DNA of 64,000 nucleotides from Candidatus Marisimplicoccus framensis. GTDB lineage: Bacteria > Bacteroidota > Bacteroidia > Flavobacteriales > Flavobacteriaceae. The position numbers and the translations under genes were made by a program. The stretch's first letter is position 1; every line of letters begins with the position of its first letter. A model generated the notes under the pieces. It saw only the letters and a program-made list of their open reading frames with translations, made no database searches and had not been told where the DNA came from. This document shows positions 8,451-17,757 of this stretch, one piece after another. Where the stretch lies: positions 558,001 through 622,000 of the forward strand of contig CAJIZN010000001.1 of assembly GCA_905182065.1 (NCBI GenBank), written 5' to 3'.

Positions 8451-10616
8451 ATGAAAAAATATGTATTTTTTGTACTTATTAGTACAATAGTTTACTCCCA
8501 AGACATTCAAAAAAATCAAAAGTTAGATTCACTAGCTAATATCTTTAGCCTTGAAGAAGTTACTGTAAATGCACTTCGAGCAAAGGATAATACTCCTGTG
8601 CCATTTGTTAATGTTACAAAGAAGGATTTAGAAAAAATAAATTTAGCACAAGACATACCAACACTATTAAAAAACTTACCATCAGTGGTAACTACTTCTG
8701 ACTCAGGTTCAGGTATTGGATACTCCTCAATCATGATTAGAGGCTCTGATCAAACTAGGGTTAACGTTACAATAAATGGTGTTCCTTATAATGATTCTGA
8801 ATCAATGATGAGTTATTGGGTAAACTTACCTGATTTATCATCTTCAATTGAAAGTATTCAAGTCCAACGAGGTGTAGGAACCTCAACAAATGGTCCTGCT
8901 GCTTTTGGTGGAAGTATTAATATTTTAACAAATGCAGCATCTGATAAAGCTTCATTTGAAATTAATAATACATTAGGCAGCTTCAATACAGTTAAAAATT
9001 CAGTTGGATTTTCAACAGGATTTATTAATGATAAATTTGAGTTATCAGGAAGATTATCTAGAATTAAATCAGGTGGATATATTGATCGATCTGGATCAAA
9101 ATTACGTTCATATTTTTTACAAGGAATATATAAGGATGAAAATACCTTATTGAAGATATTAAACTTTGCAGGGCATGAAATTACTGACCAAGCTTGGTTT
9201 GGAATAGATTCATCTACTCTTGAAACAAATCGAAAATATAATCCTGCAGGGGAATACTATGATAAAATGGGTAATACGCTTTATTATAATAATCAAGATG
9301 ATAATTATAAACAAGATCATTATCAGTTTCATTGGAATCAATCGTATGAAAATGGATGGATATCAAATCTTGGCCTTCACTATACCTATGGAAGAGGATA
9401 TTTTGAAAACTATAATTTAGGATATGATGATGGTGTATCTGCTCCCTCAGATTATATTGACAGAAGGTGGTTAGAAAATGATTTCTATGGAATTATTTTT
9501 AGTGTAAATCAAAAGACAGATCTTTATAATGCAATAATTGGAGGCTCATTTAATATATATGATGGTCAACATTATGGAGAGTATATGTGGAGCTCTATGA
9601 ATAAAATATCATCTAATTTTAAAGAAAGATTTTATGATGATATTGGAGATAAACGTGAGTTTAATGTATATGCAAAACTTGATTATTATTTATCTGAAAA
9701 AATATCAGTTTATGGTGATTTACAGTTTAGAAATATCAACTATAATGCTAGCATCACTCCTTACTCAGTAGTATCTGGTTACGTTGAACAGGGATATGAG
9801 GAAATAGACAAAAACTTTAATTTTTTCAATCCTAAAATTGGGATTTTTTATAATCAAAATGACAGTAATAAGTACTACTTGTCATATGCAAGAGCTCAAA
9901 GAGAACCAACTAGAGCTGACTATGCTAGCGGAAGTCCAAATTCTGAAAAACTGGATGATTTTGAACTTGGATGGCAAGGCCAATTTAATAACTTCTCATT
10001 GAATTTAAACGCCTTCTATATGCTTTACGATGACCAACTAGTATTAACTGGCGAAAGAGATATTAATGGATATGAAATTAGAACAAATATTGGTGAATCT
10101 TATAGGTTGGGATTAGAGCTTGAGTCTAAGCTATATATAAATTCTAATCTTAATATTGAATCCAATATATCTTTAAGTGAAAATAAAAATAAAAATCTTT
10201 TCTATAGTTTTGATGGAGAACTTCAAAGCTTTGGGAATACAGATTTGGCATATTCACCAAGTTTTATAGCTAATAATATTATCAATTTTTCTCCTAATGA
10301 TAAAGTGTTAGTTTCTTTAAGATCAAACTATGTTAGTGAACAGTTCTTTGCTCAGACTAACTCACCCATTTCTAAGTTAGAATCTTACTTTATAAATGAT
10401 TTAAACTTTACTCATGAACTATCCCTGCCAAATTATGCAGATCAGTTAAAATTAAAAGTATTAGTAAATAATATTTTTGATCTTAAATATACAAGCTATG
10501 GTGGCTATTACACATATGACTTACCTGAAGATCAGGGTCTAAAGACTTATGAAGGGACATATTACTATCCACAATCAGGAATAAATATTCTGGTAGGATT
10601 AGATATTAAGTTTTAA
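8451..10616 (+). CDS. TonB-dependent outer-membrane receptor under TPP riboswitch control, probable thiamine importer
   Basis: A 721-residue protein with a signal peptide (MKKYVFFVLISTIVYSQ), a plug domain at roughly 35-150 (LPSVVTTSDSGSG, then MIRGSDQTRVNVTINGVPY and VQRGVGTSTNGPAAFGGS) and a beta-barrel ending in a terminal Phe (VGLDIKF). The N-terminal carboxypeptidase-like domain found in SusC-type receptors is missing, so this is a small-ligand receptor. A GTG at 8436 would place the start inside the riboswitch, so the ATG at 8451 is chosen. Riboswitch control strongly suggests that thiamine or its phosphates are taken up, energised by TonB-ExbBD encoded elsewhere. Confidence 0.92.
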   Translation: MKKYVFFVLISTIVYSQDIQKNQKLDSLANIFSLEEVTVNALRAKDNTPVPFVNVTKKDLEKINLAQDIPTLLKNLPSVVTTSDSGSGIGYSSIMIRGSDQTRVNVTINGVPYNDSESMMSYWVNLPDLSSSIESIQVQRGVGTSTNGPAAFGGSINILTNAASDKASFEINNTLGSFNTVKNSVGFSTGFINDKFELSGRLSRIKSGGYIDRSGSKLRSYFLQGIYKDENTLLKILNFAGHEITDQAWFGIDSSTLETNRKYNPAGEYYDKMGNTLYYNNQDDNYKQDHYQFHWNQSYENGWISNLGLHYTYGRGYFENYNLGYDDGVSAPSDYIDRRWLENDFYGIIFSVNQKTDLYNAIIGGSFNIYDGQHYGEYMWSSMNKISSNFKERFYDDIGDKREFNVYAKLDYYLSEKISVYGDLQFRNINYNASITPYSVVSGYVEQGYEEIDKNFNFFNPKIGIFYNQNDSNKYYLSYARAQREPTRADYASGSPNSEKLDDFELGWQGQFNNFSLNLNAFYMLYDDQLVLTGERDINGYEIRTNIGESYRLGLELESKLYINSNLNIESNISLSENKNKNLFYSFDGELQSFGNTDLAYSPSFIANNIINFSPNDKVLVSLRSNYVSEQFFAQTNSPISKLESYFINDLNFTHELSLPNYADQLKLKVLVNNIFDLKYTSYGGYYTYDLPEDQGLKTYEGTYYYPQSGINILVGLDIKF

Positions 10617-10645
10617 ATAAAATATTTCGTAAATTAGATGTAATT

Positions 10646-10669
10646 ATCCCCACTTATTAGGGGATTTTT
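10646..10669 (+). terminator. Intrinsic terminator after the TonB receptor
   Basis: ATCCCC at 10646-10651 and GGGGAT at 10660-10665 form a 6-bp stem with an 8-nt loop, followed at once by a run of T. It lies 30 nt after the receptor stop and only about 10 nt before the greA start, so greA would need a promoter within or before the hairpin, or read-through. Confidence 0.75.
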
Positions 10670-10678
10670 GCATTGAAT

Positions 10679-11153
10679 ATGAGTAAGATTTCGTACTATA
10701 CAGATAAAGGTCTTAAAGATCTTAGAAAGAAACTAGATCATCTTAAGGATATAGAGAGACCTAATGCTTCTAAAGCAATAGGAGAAGCGAGAGATAAGGG
10801 TGACTTAAGTGAAAATGCTGAATATGATGCTGCAAAAGAGGCACAGGGGATGCTTGAGATGGAAATTTCAAAACTTGAAGAAACACTTTCAAATGCAAGA
10901 ATTATTGATGAGTCTAAATTAGATTCATCAAAAATTTTAATTCATTCTACAGTGAAGATTAAAAACCTGACAAACTCTGCAACAATGGAAGTATAAGCTA
11001 GTTGCTCAGAGTGAAGCTAATCTAGCACAAGGTAAAATTTCAGTTGATTCACCTATAGGCAAAGGTCTACTAGGTAAGAAAAATGGAGATATTGCAGAAA
11101 TTGCTATACCAAACGGGAATGTAAAATTTGAAATTTTAGAAATTTCAAGATAA
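10679..11153 (+). CDS. greA: Transcription elongation factor GreA (one apparent frameshift)
   Basis: GreA binds the RNA polymerase secondary channel and stimulates cleavage of backtracked transcripts. The N-terminal coiled coil carries ARDKGDLSENAEYDAAKEAQ, with the acidic tip residues that act in the polymerase active site. The literal frame stops at 10996; the next frame continues as YKLVAQSEANL, SPIGKGLLGKK and FEILEISR to the TAA at 11151-11153. One indel near 10988 (one base too many, or two missing) separates the parts; repaired length is about 157 residues, as expected. The ATG at 10679 (MSKISYYT) is preferred to the TTG at 10673. The stop overlaps the HIT gene ATG (TAATG). Confidence 0.93.
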
Positions 11154-11542
11154 TGGCATCAATTTTTACAAAAATTATATCTGGAGAAATACCGTCATTC
11201 AAGATTTATGAGGATGATAAATATCTAGCTTTTCTTGACATAAATCCTAATGCTATAGGTCATACTTTATGTATTCCAAAAACAGAGGTTGATGAGATAT
11301 TTGATTTAGATGATGAGACTCTATCAGGATTGATTATTTTCTCAAAAAAAGTTGCTTGTGCAATAAAAAAAGCTGTAGTTTGTAAAAGGGTTGGAATAGG
11401 AGTAATCGGACTTGAGGTCCCTCATGTTCATGTCCATCTAATCCCAATTAACAAAATGGATGATATGTCATTTGATACAAAAGTTAAGCTGACAGAAAAT
11501 GAATTCATTGAAATTATGAAAAAAATAAAATCTTTTATATAA
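11153..11542 (+). CDS. HIT family protein (HINT-like nucleotide hydrolase)
   Basis: A 129-residue protein with the histidine triad HVHVH at residues 91-95 and the N-terminal block FTKIISGEIPSFKIYED typical of bacterial HIT proteins. Family members hydrolyse nucleoside phosphoramidates and similar AMP-linked compounds in the cytoplasm. It overlaps greA and the following DUF3127 gene by 1 nt each through TAATG, so the three form one unit. The physiological substrate is not known. Confidence 0.93.
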   Translation: MASIFTKIISGEIPSFKIYEDDKYLAFLDINPNAIGHTLCIPKTEVDEIFDLDDETLSGLIIFSKKVACAIKKAVVCKRVGIGVIGLEVPHVHVHLIPINKMDDMSFDTKVKLTENEFIEIMKKIKSFI

Positions 11543-11913
11543 TGGAATTACTTGGAAAAATTAAACTTATTGGAGATATTAAAACATTTGGAGACAATGG
11601 TTTTCGAAAGAGAGAATTAGTAATAACTACTGATGAACAATATCCTCAACATATACTGATTGAATTTGTTCAGAATAATTGTGAGTTACTAGATAACCAC
11701 TCTATTGGTCAAACTGTAAGGGTTGGAATAAATATAAGAGGTAGAGAATGGGAAAGTCCAGATCAAGGAGTAAAATACTTTAATGCAATACAAGGCTGGA
11801 GAATAGAATCACTAGATGATCAAGTTATGGATTCAGCACCTGCTGATTTACCAATGGAACCAGATCCAACTTCACCTGCTGATGATTTAACAGAGGATGA
11901 TTTACCGTTTTAA
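11542..11913 (+). CDS. DUF3127 domain-containing protein (OB-fold-like, SSB-like tail)
   Basis: A 123-residue protein whose first 90 residues match the Bacteroidota DUF3127 family (GKIKLIGDIKTFGDNGFRKR, then IRGREW). The C-terminal part is low-complexity, rich in Asp, Pro and Ala, and ends in DDLPF. An acidic tail ending in PF is how SSB proteins recruit partners, so a single-stranded DNA-binding role is a reasonable guess, not shown. It is the last gene of the greA-HIT unit and lies 17 nt from the convergent tsf stop. Confidence 0.85.
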   Translation: MELLGKIKLIGDIKTFGDNGFRKRELVITTDEQYPQHILIEFVQNNCELLDNHSIGQTVRVGINIRGREWESPDQGVKYFNAIQGWRIESLDDQVMDSAPADLPMEPDPTSPADDLTEDDLPF

Positions 11914-11930
11914 GTAAATAGATTTTTTAA

Positions 11931-12752
11931 TTAAACAAGACCTACTCTAGAGAATCCAGTCACTTTAACAGAATCTGAATGTGACTTTAAGTATTGAGAA
12001 ATACTTACCTTACTATCCTTTATAAATTGTTGGTTTACTAAAGTATTTTCTTTAAAAAACTTTTTTAGTTTTCCTTTAGCAATATTTTCTAACATTTCTT
12101 CAGGCTTACCCTCTTGTCTTAATTGATCTTTAGCAATTTCAATTTCTTTTTCAATAACATCTTGACTTACACCTGTTTCATCAATTGCTAAAGGATTCAT
12201 TGCAGCAATTTGCATTGATAAATCTTTACTTACATCTTTAGCACCTTCAAAATTTTCAGATAGCCCAACAATTGAAGCAATTTTATTTCCAGCGTGTATA
12301 TATGAACCTACAAAATCAGCAGATATATATTCAAAAGATCCAATCTCTATTTTCTCTCCAATGAGACCTGTCTGTTCTAAAAGTTTTTCAGATACCTTCA
12401 TTCCATCAAAGTCTGAATCTAAGAATGCATCTTTATCAGAAAAGTTTAAAGCTTGATCAGCCATTTTTTGTGCTAATTGGATGTAATCATCATTTTTAGC
12501 TACAAAGTCTGTCTCACAGTTAAGTGAAATAATAATTCCAGAAGTATTATCTGCATTAACTTTAGCTAAAACAACTCCTTCAGAGGAGTCTCTATCTGCT
12601 CTATTAGCAGCAACTTTTTGACCCTTTTTTCTAAGAACTTCAATTGCTTTATCAAAGTCACCCTGAGATTCTTCAAGTGCTTTTTTACAATCCATCATTC
12701 CAGCTCCTGTGGACTTTCTTAACTTATTAACGTCAGATGCAGTTATTTTCAA
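11931..12752 (-). CDS. tsf: Elongation factor Ts
   Basis: EF-Ts exchanges GDP for GTP on EF-Tu. The 273-residue protein has the N-terminal UBA-like domain with VNKLRKSTGAGMMDCKKALE and the core motif LNCETDFVAKNDDY, both diagnostic. It follows rpsB by 25 nt and ends the rplM-rpsI-rpsB-tsf operon, an order usual in Bacteroidota. No clear terminator hairpin was found in the 17 nt before the convergent DUF3127 gene. Confidence 0.97.
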   Translation of the reverse strand: MKITASDVNKLRKSTGAGMMDCKKALEESQGDFDKAIEVLRKKGQKVAANRADRDSSEGVVLAKVNADNTSGIIISLNCETDFVAKNDDYIQLAQKMADQALNFSDKDAFLDSDFDGMKVSEKLLEQTGLIGEKIEIGSFEYISADFVGSYIHAGNKIASIVGLSENFEGAKDVSKDLSMQIAAMNPLAIDETGVSQDVIEKEIEIAKDQLRQEGKPEEMLENIAKGKLKKFFKENTLVNQQFIKDSKVSISQYLKSHSDSVKVTGFSRVGLV

Positions 12753-12777
12753 TTTGGTAAAATTTAAATGTTATTTA

Positions 12778-13551
12778 TTATTCTTCAGAACTATCAGATT
12801 CTCCTGAATCTTTTGATGCTATAGCTTCTTCAAGCTTTTTTTGTTCAGCAATCTCTTTTTCCTTTTTTCTTTCTTCGAGAGATTCTTGAATTCCGTCACA
12901 TACAATTCCTAAGATTTTTTCAATTGATTTAGAAGCATCATCATTTGATGGAATTAAGAAATCAACCTCATTAGGATCACAGTTTGTATCAACCATCGCA
13001 AATATTGGAATATTTAATTTTTTTGCTTCTTGTACTGAAATTTTTTCATTCATAGTATCAACTACAAAAATTGCTCCAGGTAATCTTGTCATCTCAGAGA
13101 TAGAACCAAGGTTCTTTTCAAGTTTAGCTCTTTGTCTACTAACCTGAAGTTTTTCCTTCTTCGAAAGTGTTTCAAATGTACCATCAGTCTTCATTCTATC
13201 GATAGCATTCATTTTTTTTACTGCTTTTCTAATTGTCACAAAGTTTGTTAGCATTCCACCTGGCCATCTTTCGGTAATGTATGGCATATTAACAGAGTCT
13301 GCTTTCTGAGCAACGATATCTTTAGCTTGTTTTTTTGTTGCAACAAAAAGAATCTTTCTACCTGATAAAACAATTTTTTTAATTGCATTGACAGTTTCTT
13401 CGAGTTTAGCTGCAGTTTTATAAAGATTGATTATATGGATCCCATTTCTTTCCATATAAATGTATGGAGCCATATTAGGATTCCATTTTCTTGTCAAGTG
13501 TCCAAAGTGAACACCAGCATCCAATAATTCTTTAACGTCAGTCTTTGCCAT
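12778..13551 (-). CDS. rpsB: 30S ribosomal protein S2
   Basis: A 257-residue S2 with LLDAGVHFGHLTRKWNP at the start and AIFVVDTMNEKISVQEAKKL and FAMVDTNCDPNEVDF in the core. The acidic, Ser-rich C-terminus (SKDSGESDSSEE) is variable in the family. It is 3 nt from rpsI and precedes tsf, the conserved rpsB-tsf pair. Confidence 0.97.
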   Translation of the reverse strand: MAKTDVKELLDAGVHFGHLTRKWNPNMAPYIYMERNGIHIINLYKTAAKLEETVNAIKKIVLSGRKILFVATKKQAKDIVAQKADSVNMPYITERWPGGMLTNFVTIRKAVKKMNAIDRMKTDGTFETLSKKEKLQVSRQRAKLEKNLGSISEMTRLPGAIFVVDTMNEKISVQEAKKLNIPIFAMVDTNCDPNEVDFLIPSNDDASKSIEKILGIVCDGIQESLEERKKEKEIAEQKKLEEAIASKDSGESDSSEE

Positions 13552-13554
13552 AGT

Positions 13555-13941
13555 TTATCTTTTTGAGAATTGGAATTTCTTTCTAGCTTTCTTTTGACCA
13601 AATTTCTTTCTTTCAACCATTCTAGGATCTCTGGTCATTAATCCTTCAGATTTTAAAGCAGGCTTGAATTCGTCGTTGAATTCAACTAAAGCTCTTGAAA
13701 TAGCTAGTCTTATCGCCTCAGCTTGTCCGTTTACTCCACCACCTTTGACAGTTACTAAAAGATCAAATTTATCTTTAGTTTCGGTAAGATTAAAAGGTTG
13801 CTGGATTTTATATTGTAAAATTGCAGTATCAAAAAAATCAGAAAATGATTTTTTGTTTACTGTAATATTTCCTTTTCCCTCAGACATGAAAACTCTGGCA
13901 ACAGATTTTTTTCTTCTTCCTATTTTATGAATTACTTCCAT
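13555..13941 (-). CDS. rpsI: 30S ribosomal protein S9
   Basis: A 128-residue S9 beginning MEVIHKIGRRKKSVARVF and ending in the basic tail KKARKKFQFSKR, which reaches the P-site tRNA. Motif VKGGGVNGQAEAIRLAISRA is present. Its start overlaps the rplM stop by 1 nt, so translation is coupled. Confidence 0.97.
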   Translation of the reverse strand: MEVIHKIGRRKKSVARVFMSEGKGNITVNKKSFSDFFDTAILQYKIQQPFNLTETKDKFDLLVTVKGGGVNGQAEAIRLAISRALVEFNDEFKPALKSEGLMTRDPRMVERKKFGQKKARKKFQFSKR

Positions 13942-14396
13942 TATATTTTACTGTTAACGTCAATTAATTTTGGTTTTTGTGCTTCGTGATCATGTTTTGA
14001 ACCAGGAAAAACTTTTAGATTCCTGTATAGTTCAGCACCTAACTTGTTTTTTGGAAGCATTCCTTTAACTGCTTTCTCAACAAGTTTAATATTATTTTTC
14101 TTGTGGAGTTTATCGGCAGTTATGATTCTTTGACCTCCAGGGTATCCTGTATGACTTATATATTGCTTTTGATCCCACTTATCACCAGATAATTCAACCT
14201 TTTCAGCATTTATAACAATTACATTGTCACCACAATCTACATGAGGTGTAAAATTAGTCTTGTGTTTTCCTCTTAGAAGCGTTGCTACGATTGATGCAGT
14301 TCTACCAAGGGGTAGTTCAGCAGCATCAATAAGAACCCACTCTTTATTTACTGTTTTACTATTAGCTGAAATAGTTTTATAACTTGTTTTAGTCAT
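13941..14396 (-). CDS. rplM: 50S ribosomal protein L13
   Basis: A 151-residue L13 with WVLIDAAELPLGRTAS near the N-terminus, NAEKVELSGDKWDQK and the stretch KGMLPKNKLGAELYRNLKV. It is the first gene of rplM-rpsI-rpsB-tsf. A TACATTTG box lies just upstream, giving the operon a promoter separate from polA. Confidence 0.97.
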   Translation of the reverse strand: MTKTSYKTISANSKTVNKEWVLIDAAELPLGRTASIVATLLRGKHKTNFTPHVDCGDNVIVINAEKVELSGDKWDQKQYISHTGYPGGQRIITADKLHKKNNIKLVEKAVKGMLPKNKLGAELYRNLKVFPGSKHDHEAQKPKLIDVNSKI

Positions 14397-14416
14397 TTAG
14401 ATTAAATCTAGGCGTG

Positions 14417-14424
14417 CAAATGTA
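14417..14424 (-). promoter_or_regulatory. TAnnTTTG -7 box upstream of rplM
   Basis: On the minus strand bases 14424-14417 read TACATTTG, an exact match to the Bacteroidota -7 consensus, 20 nt upstream of the rplM ATG. No good -33 TTTG is seen at the usual spacing; the upstream sequence is T/A-rich. Confidence 0.5.
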
Positions 14425-14459
14425 CAATTATAAAAATTTTTAAAAAAACTTTTTTTTAA

Positions 14460-17237
14460 TTAATGTGCTTCTAGCCAGTTTTTTCCAAATTCTAAGTCAA
14501 TTCTTAAAGGGACATCTAGCTTAACTGCTGATTCCATTGTGTTTTTAACAATTTTTTTAACTAGTTCTTTTTCTGAATTATGTACATCAAAAACAAGCTC
14601 ATCATGAACTTGAAGCAACATTTTTGATTTTAAGGACTGTTTTTTGAATTCATCATGGATTCTAATCATCGCTATCTTAATTATATCTGCTGCACTTCCT
14701 TGAATAGGAGCATTTATTGCATTTCGTTCAGCGCCACTTCTTAACATACCATTTTGAGAATTAATATTTTGAAGATATCTTCTTCTTCCCATTATAGTTT
14801 CAACATACCCCTTATTTCTAGCATAATCAATTTGACTAGACATATATGTTTTTAATCCAGGGTAATTTTCAAAATAATTATCAATCATTAATTTAGACTC
14901 TGATCTAGTGAGATTTGTTTGTTGACTAAGCCCAAAAGCAGATACACCATAAATAATCCCAAAATTAACAGTCTTAGCATTTCCCCTTTGTTCTCTAGTA
15001 ACATCATCTGGGTTTATATTATAAATTTTTGACGCAGTCATGGTGTGTATATCCTGATTTTTAATAAATGCGTCAATCATATTCTCATCTTTACTAATTG
15101 ATGCTATAACCCTCAATTCAATTTGTGAGTAATCTGCAGCCATAAGTTCAAACTCATTATTTCTAGGAATAAATGCTTTTCTTATTTTTTGACCATTTTT
15201 TGTTCTTATTGGTATATTTTGAAGGTTAGGGTTGTTACTGCTTAAACGACCAGTTGTAGTTACAGTTTGATTAAATCTAGTATGAATTTTATTTGTTTTA
15301 TTACTTACTTCGTTAGGTAGCGACCTTACATATGTATTTTGAAGTTTATCTAAAGATCTCCATTCCAGAATACTTCTAATAATCTCATGATTATCTGCCA
15401 AACTAGACAATACTTCTTCTGAAGTTGAATATTGACCTGTTTTAGTTTTTTTAGGCTTAGATACAAGTTTAAGTTTATCAAATAAAATATTCCCTAGCTG
15501 TTTGGGGGAATTAAGATTAAACTCCTCACCTGATTGATTAAAAATTTCTTTCTTTAAAGTATTAAGTTCCTTTTCAAACTCAATGTCTAGTTTGTTTAAA
15601 TATGAACTATCTATAGAAATACCTTCCTTTTCCATATCTGATAAAACATTTATCATAGGGATTTCAATGTCATCAAAAATTTGTTTTACCCCATTTGATT
15701 CAAGTTCTTTATCAAAAATTTGTTTAAGCTGAAATGAAAGGTCAGCGTCTTCTGAAGCATAATTAGTTACCTCATCTACTGGAATATCTCTCATGGATTT
15801 TTGATTTTTCCCTTTTTTACCAATTAGTGATTCAATAGAAATTGGAGCATAGTTAAGATAAGATTCAGATAAAGTGTCAAGATTGTGTCTCATATCAGGA
15901 TTTATTAGATAGTGAGCAACCATTGTATCATATAATGGTGCAGCTACATAAATATCATATTTATATAAAACTTTAATATCAAATTTAAGGTTATGACCAA
16001 CTTTAATGATTTCTTTATCCTGGAAGAAGGGTTTTAAAATATTAAAATATTCTAATTGTGTAGCCTTATCTTTTTCAATTGGCAGATAAAAACCTTTATT
16101 GCTTTTCCAAGAAAATGAAATGCCAACAATTTCTGTTTCTAATGAATTTAGACCTTCTGTTTCTGTATCAAAAGCAACAATTTTTTGTTTAAGTAACTTT
16201 TTGGTAAAATATTTTAACTCTTCACTAGATTCAATCCTTTGGTAGAATGATTTAGTATTACTAAGATTTAATTTATTTTCATTTACTAAACTCTCTGTAA
16301 ATAAATCACCTTGAATATATTCTTGTTTGGACTCATTTTCTTGTAATTTTTTAACACCAAAAAGTTTAAAAAAAGTTTCTTTTATTCTTCTGAATTCAAG
16401 TTCGTCAAAAATTTTCAAAACCCCCACTTCGTCTGGTTTTGATAATTCAAAATCATCAAGATTATAATTAATTGGAACATCAAGAATTATTCTAGCCAAT
16501 TTTTTTGATAAAATACCAAGGTCTTTATTATTTGAAATTTTCTCTCCTAATTTTCCTGTAATTTCATGTGAATTTTCAAGTAAATTTTCAAGACTTCCAT
16601 ATTGTTTTAAAAATTTTTTAGCAGTCTTATCTCCAACACCGGGGAGCCCAGGTATATTATCAACAGCATCTCCCATCATTCCTAAATAATCAATTACTTG
16701 CTCAGGATCCTCAATTTCAAACCTGTCTTTAACCTCATCAACACCCCAAATTTCCATACTATTTCCCATTCTAGCAGGTTTACATAAAAAGACATTATCA
16801 GAGACTAATTGAGCAAAATCTTTATCTGGAGTTACCATAAATACTTTGAAATTATTATTTTCAGCATCTTTTGCAACCGTTCCTATAACATCATCTGCTT
16901 CATATCCTTCTTTCTCTAGAATTGGAATTTTCATAGCCGTAAGAATATCTTTAATGTATGGAATTGCAATAAGGATTGGCTCAGGAGTTTTATCTCTGTT
17001 ACTTTTATACTCAGTAAACATTTCAGATCTAGTAATAGAACCTCCTTTGTCAAATGCAACAGCTAAATAATCAGGATTTTGAGTTCGAATGATTTCTAAT
17101 AATGAATTCATAAACCCTAATATTGCTGATGTATCTGTTCCTTTTGAATTTATCCTAGGATTTTTTATGAATGCATAGTATCCCCTGTAAATTAAAGCGA
17201 ATGCGTCAAGAAGAAAAAGCTTTTTAGAATCTCCCAT
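14460..17237 (-). CDS. polA: DNA polymerase I with active proofreading domain
   Basis: A 925-residue protein with all three Pol I domains. The 5' nuclease (about 1-295) has KLFLLDAFALIYRGYYAF and GLPGVGDKTAKK. The 3'-5' exonuclease (about 330-510) keeps its acidic residues: AFDTETEGL, GHNLKFDIK and YASEDADLS, so proofreading should work. The polymerase has motif A (AADYSQIELR), motif B (RGNAKTVNFGIIYG) and motif C (QVHDELVFD). It repairs DNA and removes Okazaki RNA primers. Upstream of the ribosomal-protein operon and divergent from tadA. The frame is uninterrupted over 2.8 kb, in contrast to the frameshifts elsewhere. Confidence 0.97.
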   Translation of the reverse strand: MGDSKKLFLLDAFALIYRGYYAFIKNPRINSKGTDTSAILGFMNSLLEIIRTQNPDYLAVAFDKGGSITRSEMFTEYKSNRDKTPEPILIAIPYIKDILTAMKIPILEKEGYEADDVIGTVAKDAENNNFKVFMVTPDKDFAQLVSDNVFLCKPARMGNSMEIWGVDEVKDRFEIEDPEQVIDYLGMMGDAVDNIPGLPGVGDKTAKKFLKQYGSLENLLENSHEITGKLGEKISNNKDLGILSKKLARIILDVPINYNLDDFELSKPDEVGVLKIFDELEFRRIKETFFKLFGVKKLQENESKQEYIQGDLFTESLVNENKLNLSNTKSFYQRIESSEELKYFTKKLLKQKIVAFDTETEGLNSLETEIVGISFSWKSNKGFYLPIEKDKATQLEYFNILKPFFQDKEIIKVGHNLKFDIKVLYKYDIYVAAPLYDTMVAHYLINPDMRHNLDTLSESYLNYAPISIESLIGKKGKNQKSMRDIPVDEVTNYASEDADLSFQLKQIFDKELESNGVKQIFDDIEIPMINVLSDMEKEGISIDSSYLNKLDIEFEKELNTLKKEIFNQSGEEFNLNSPKQLGNILFDKLKLVSKPKKTKTGQYSTSEEVLSSLADNHEIIRSILEWRSLDKLQNTYVRSLPNEVSNKTNKIHTRFNQTVTTTGRLSSNNPNLQNIPIRTKNGQKIRKAFIPRNNEFELMAADYSQIELRVIASISKDENMIDAFIKNQDIHTMTASKIYNINPDDVTREQRGNAKTVNFGIIYGVSAFGLSQQTNLTRSESKLMIDNYFENYPGLKTYMSSQIDYARNKGYVETIMGRRRYLQNINSQNGMLRSGAERNAINAPIQGSAADIIKIAMIRIHDEFKKQSLKSKMLLQVHDELVFDVHNSEKELVKKIVKNTMESAVKLDVPLRIDLEFGKNWLEAH

Positions 17238-17319
17238 TAAATTTTTATGAAAAATTTATTTCAATATACGAAGATATATATTCGGTATTTGAAATCCACC
17301 TATTTTGTACTTTAGCAAG

Positions 17320-17757
17320 ATGGAAAAAGATCATATTCATTTTATGAGGAAAGCATTAGAAGAAGCAAAATATGCATTCTATAAAAATGAGGTGCCAGTT
17401 GGATGTGTAATAGTTAATGAAAATGAAATAATATCTAGATCGTCAAACATGGTCGAACTTCTAAATGATTCAACAGCTCATGCTGAATTAATAGCTATCA
17501 CATCTGCACAGAACTCTATAAATAATAAAAATCTTGACGGCTGTATATTATACACTACGCTAGAACCCTGTTTAATGTGTCATGGAGCAATTTATTGGTC
17601 AAAAATCAATACAATTGTTTATGGTGCTTCAGATGAAAAGAGAGGGTTTTCTAGACATAATTTAGAAATAGATCGAAAAATAAATATAGTAAAAGGGGTA
17701 ATGGAGGAAGAATCAAGAGAACTTTTAGAGAACTTTTTTAAAAAGATTAGAGGCTAA
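17320..17757 (+). CDS. tadA: tRNA-specific adenosine deaminase
   Basis: TadA converts A34 to inosine in tRNA-Arg(ACG). The 145-residue protein has the zinc and catalytic residues of the deaminase fold: H54-A-E56, then PCLMC with C84 and C87. The ATG at 17320 (MEKDHIHFM) is chosen over an in-frame TTG at 17305, because TadA proteins normally begin shortly before the FMRKAL helix. Divergent from polA with about 80 nt between. Its stop overlaps the convergent small membrane protein gene within CTAA. Confidence 0.93.
   Translation: MEKDHIHFMRKALEEAKYAFYKNEVPVGCVIVNENEIISRSSNMVELLNDSTAHAELIAITSAQNSINNKNLDGCILYTTLEPCLMCHGAIYWSKINTIVYGASDEKRGFSRHNLEIDRKINIVKGVMEEESRELLENFFKKIRG

Noticed and set aside
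10988-10998. Programmed ribosomal frameshifting in greA and other broken genes
   Set aside because: The breaks go in different directions, lie in unrelated sequences and lack slippery sites with following structures; unrepaired sequencing indels explain them more simply.
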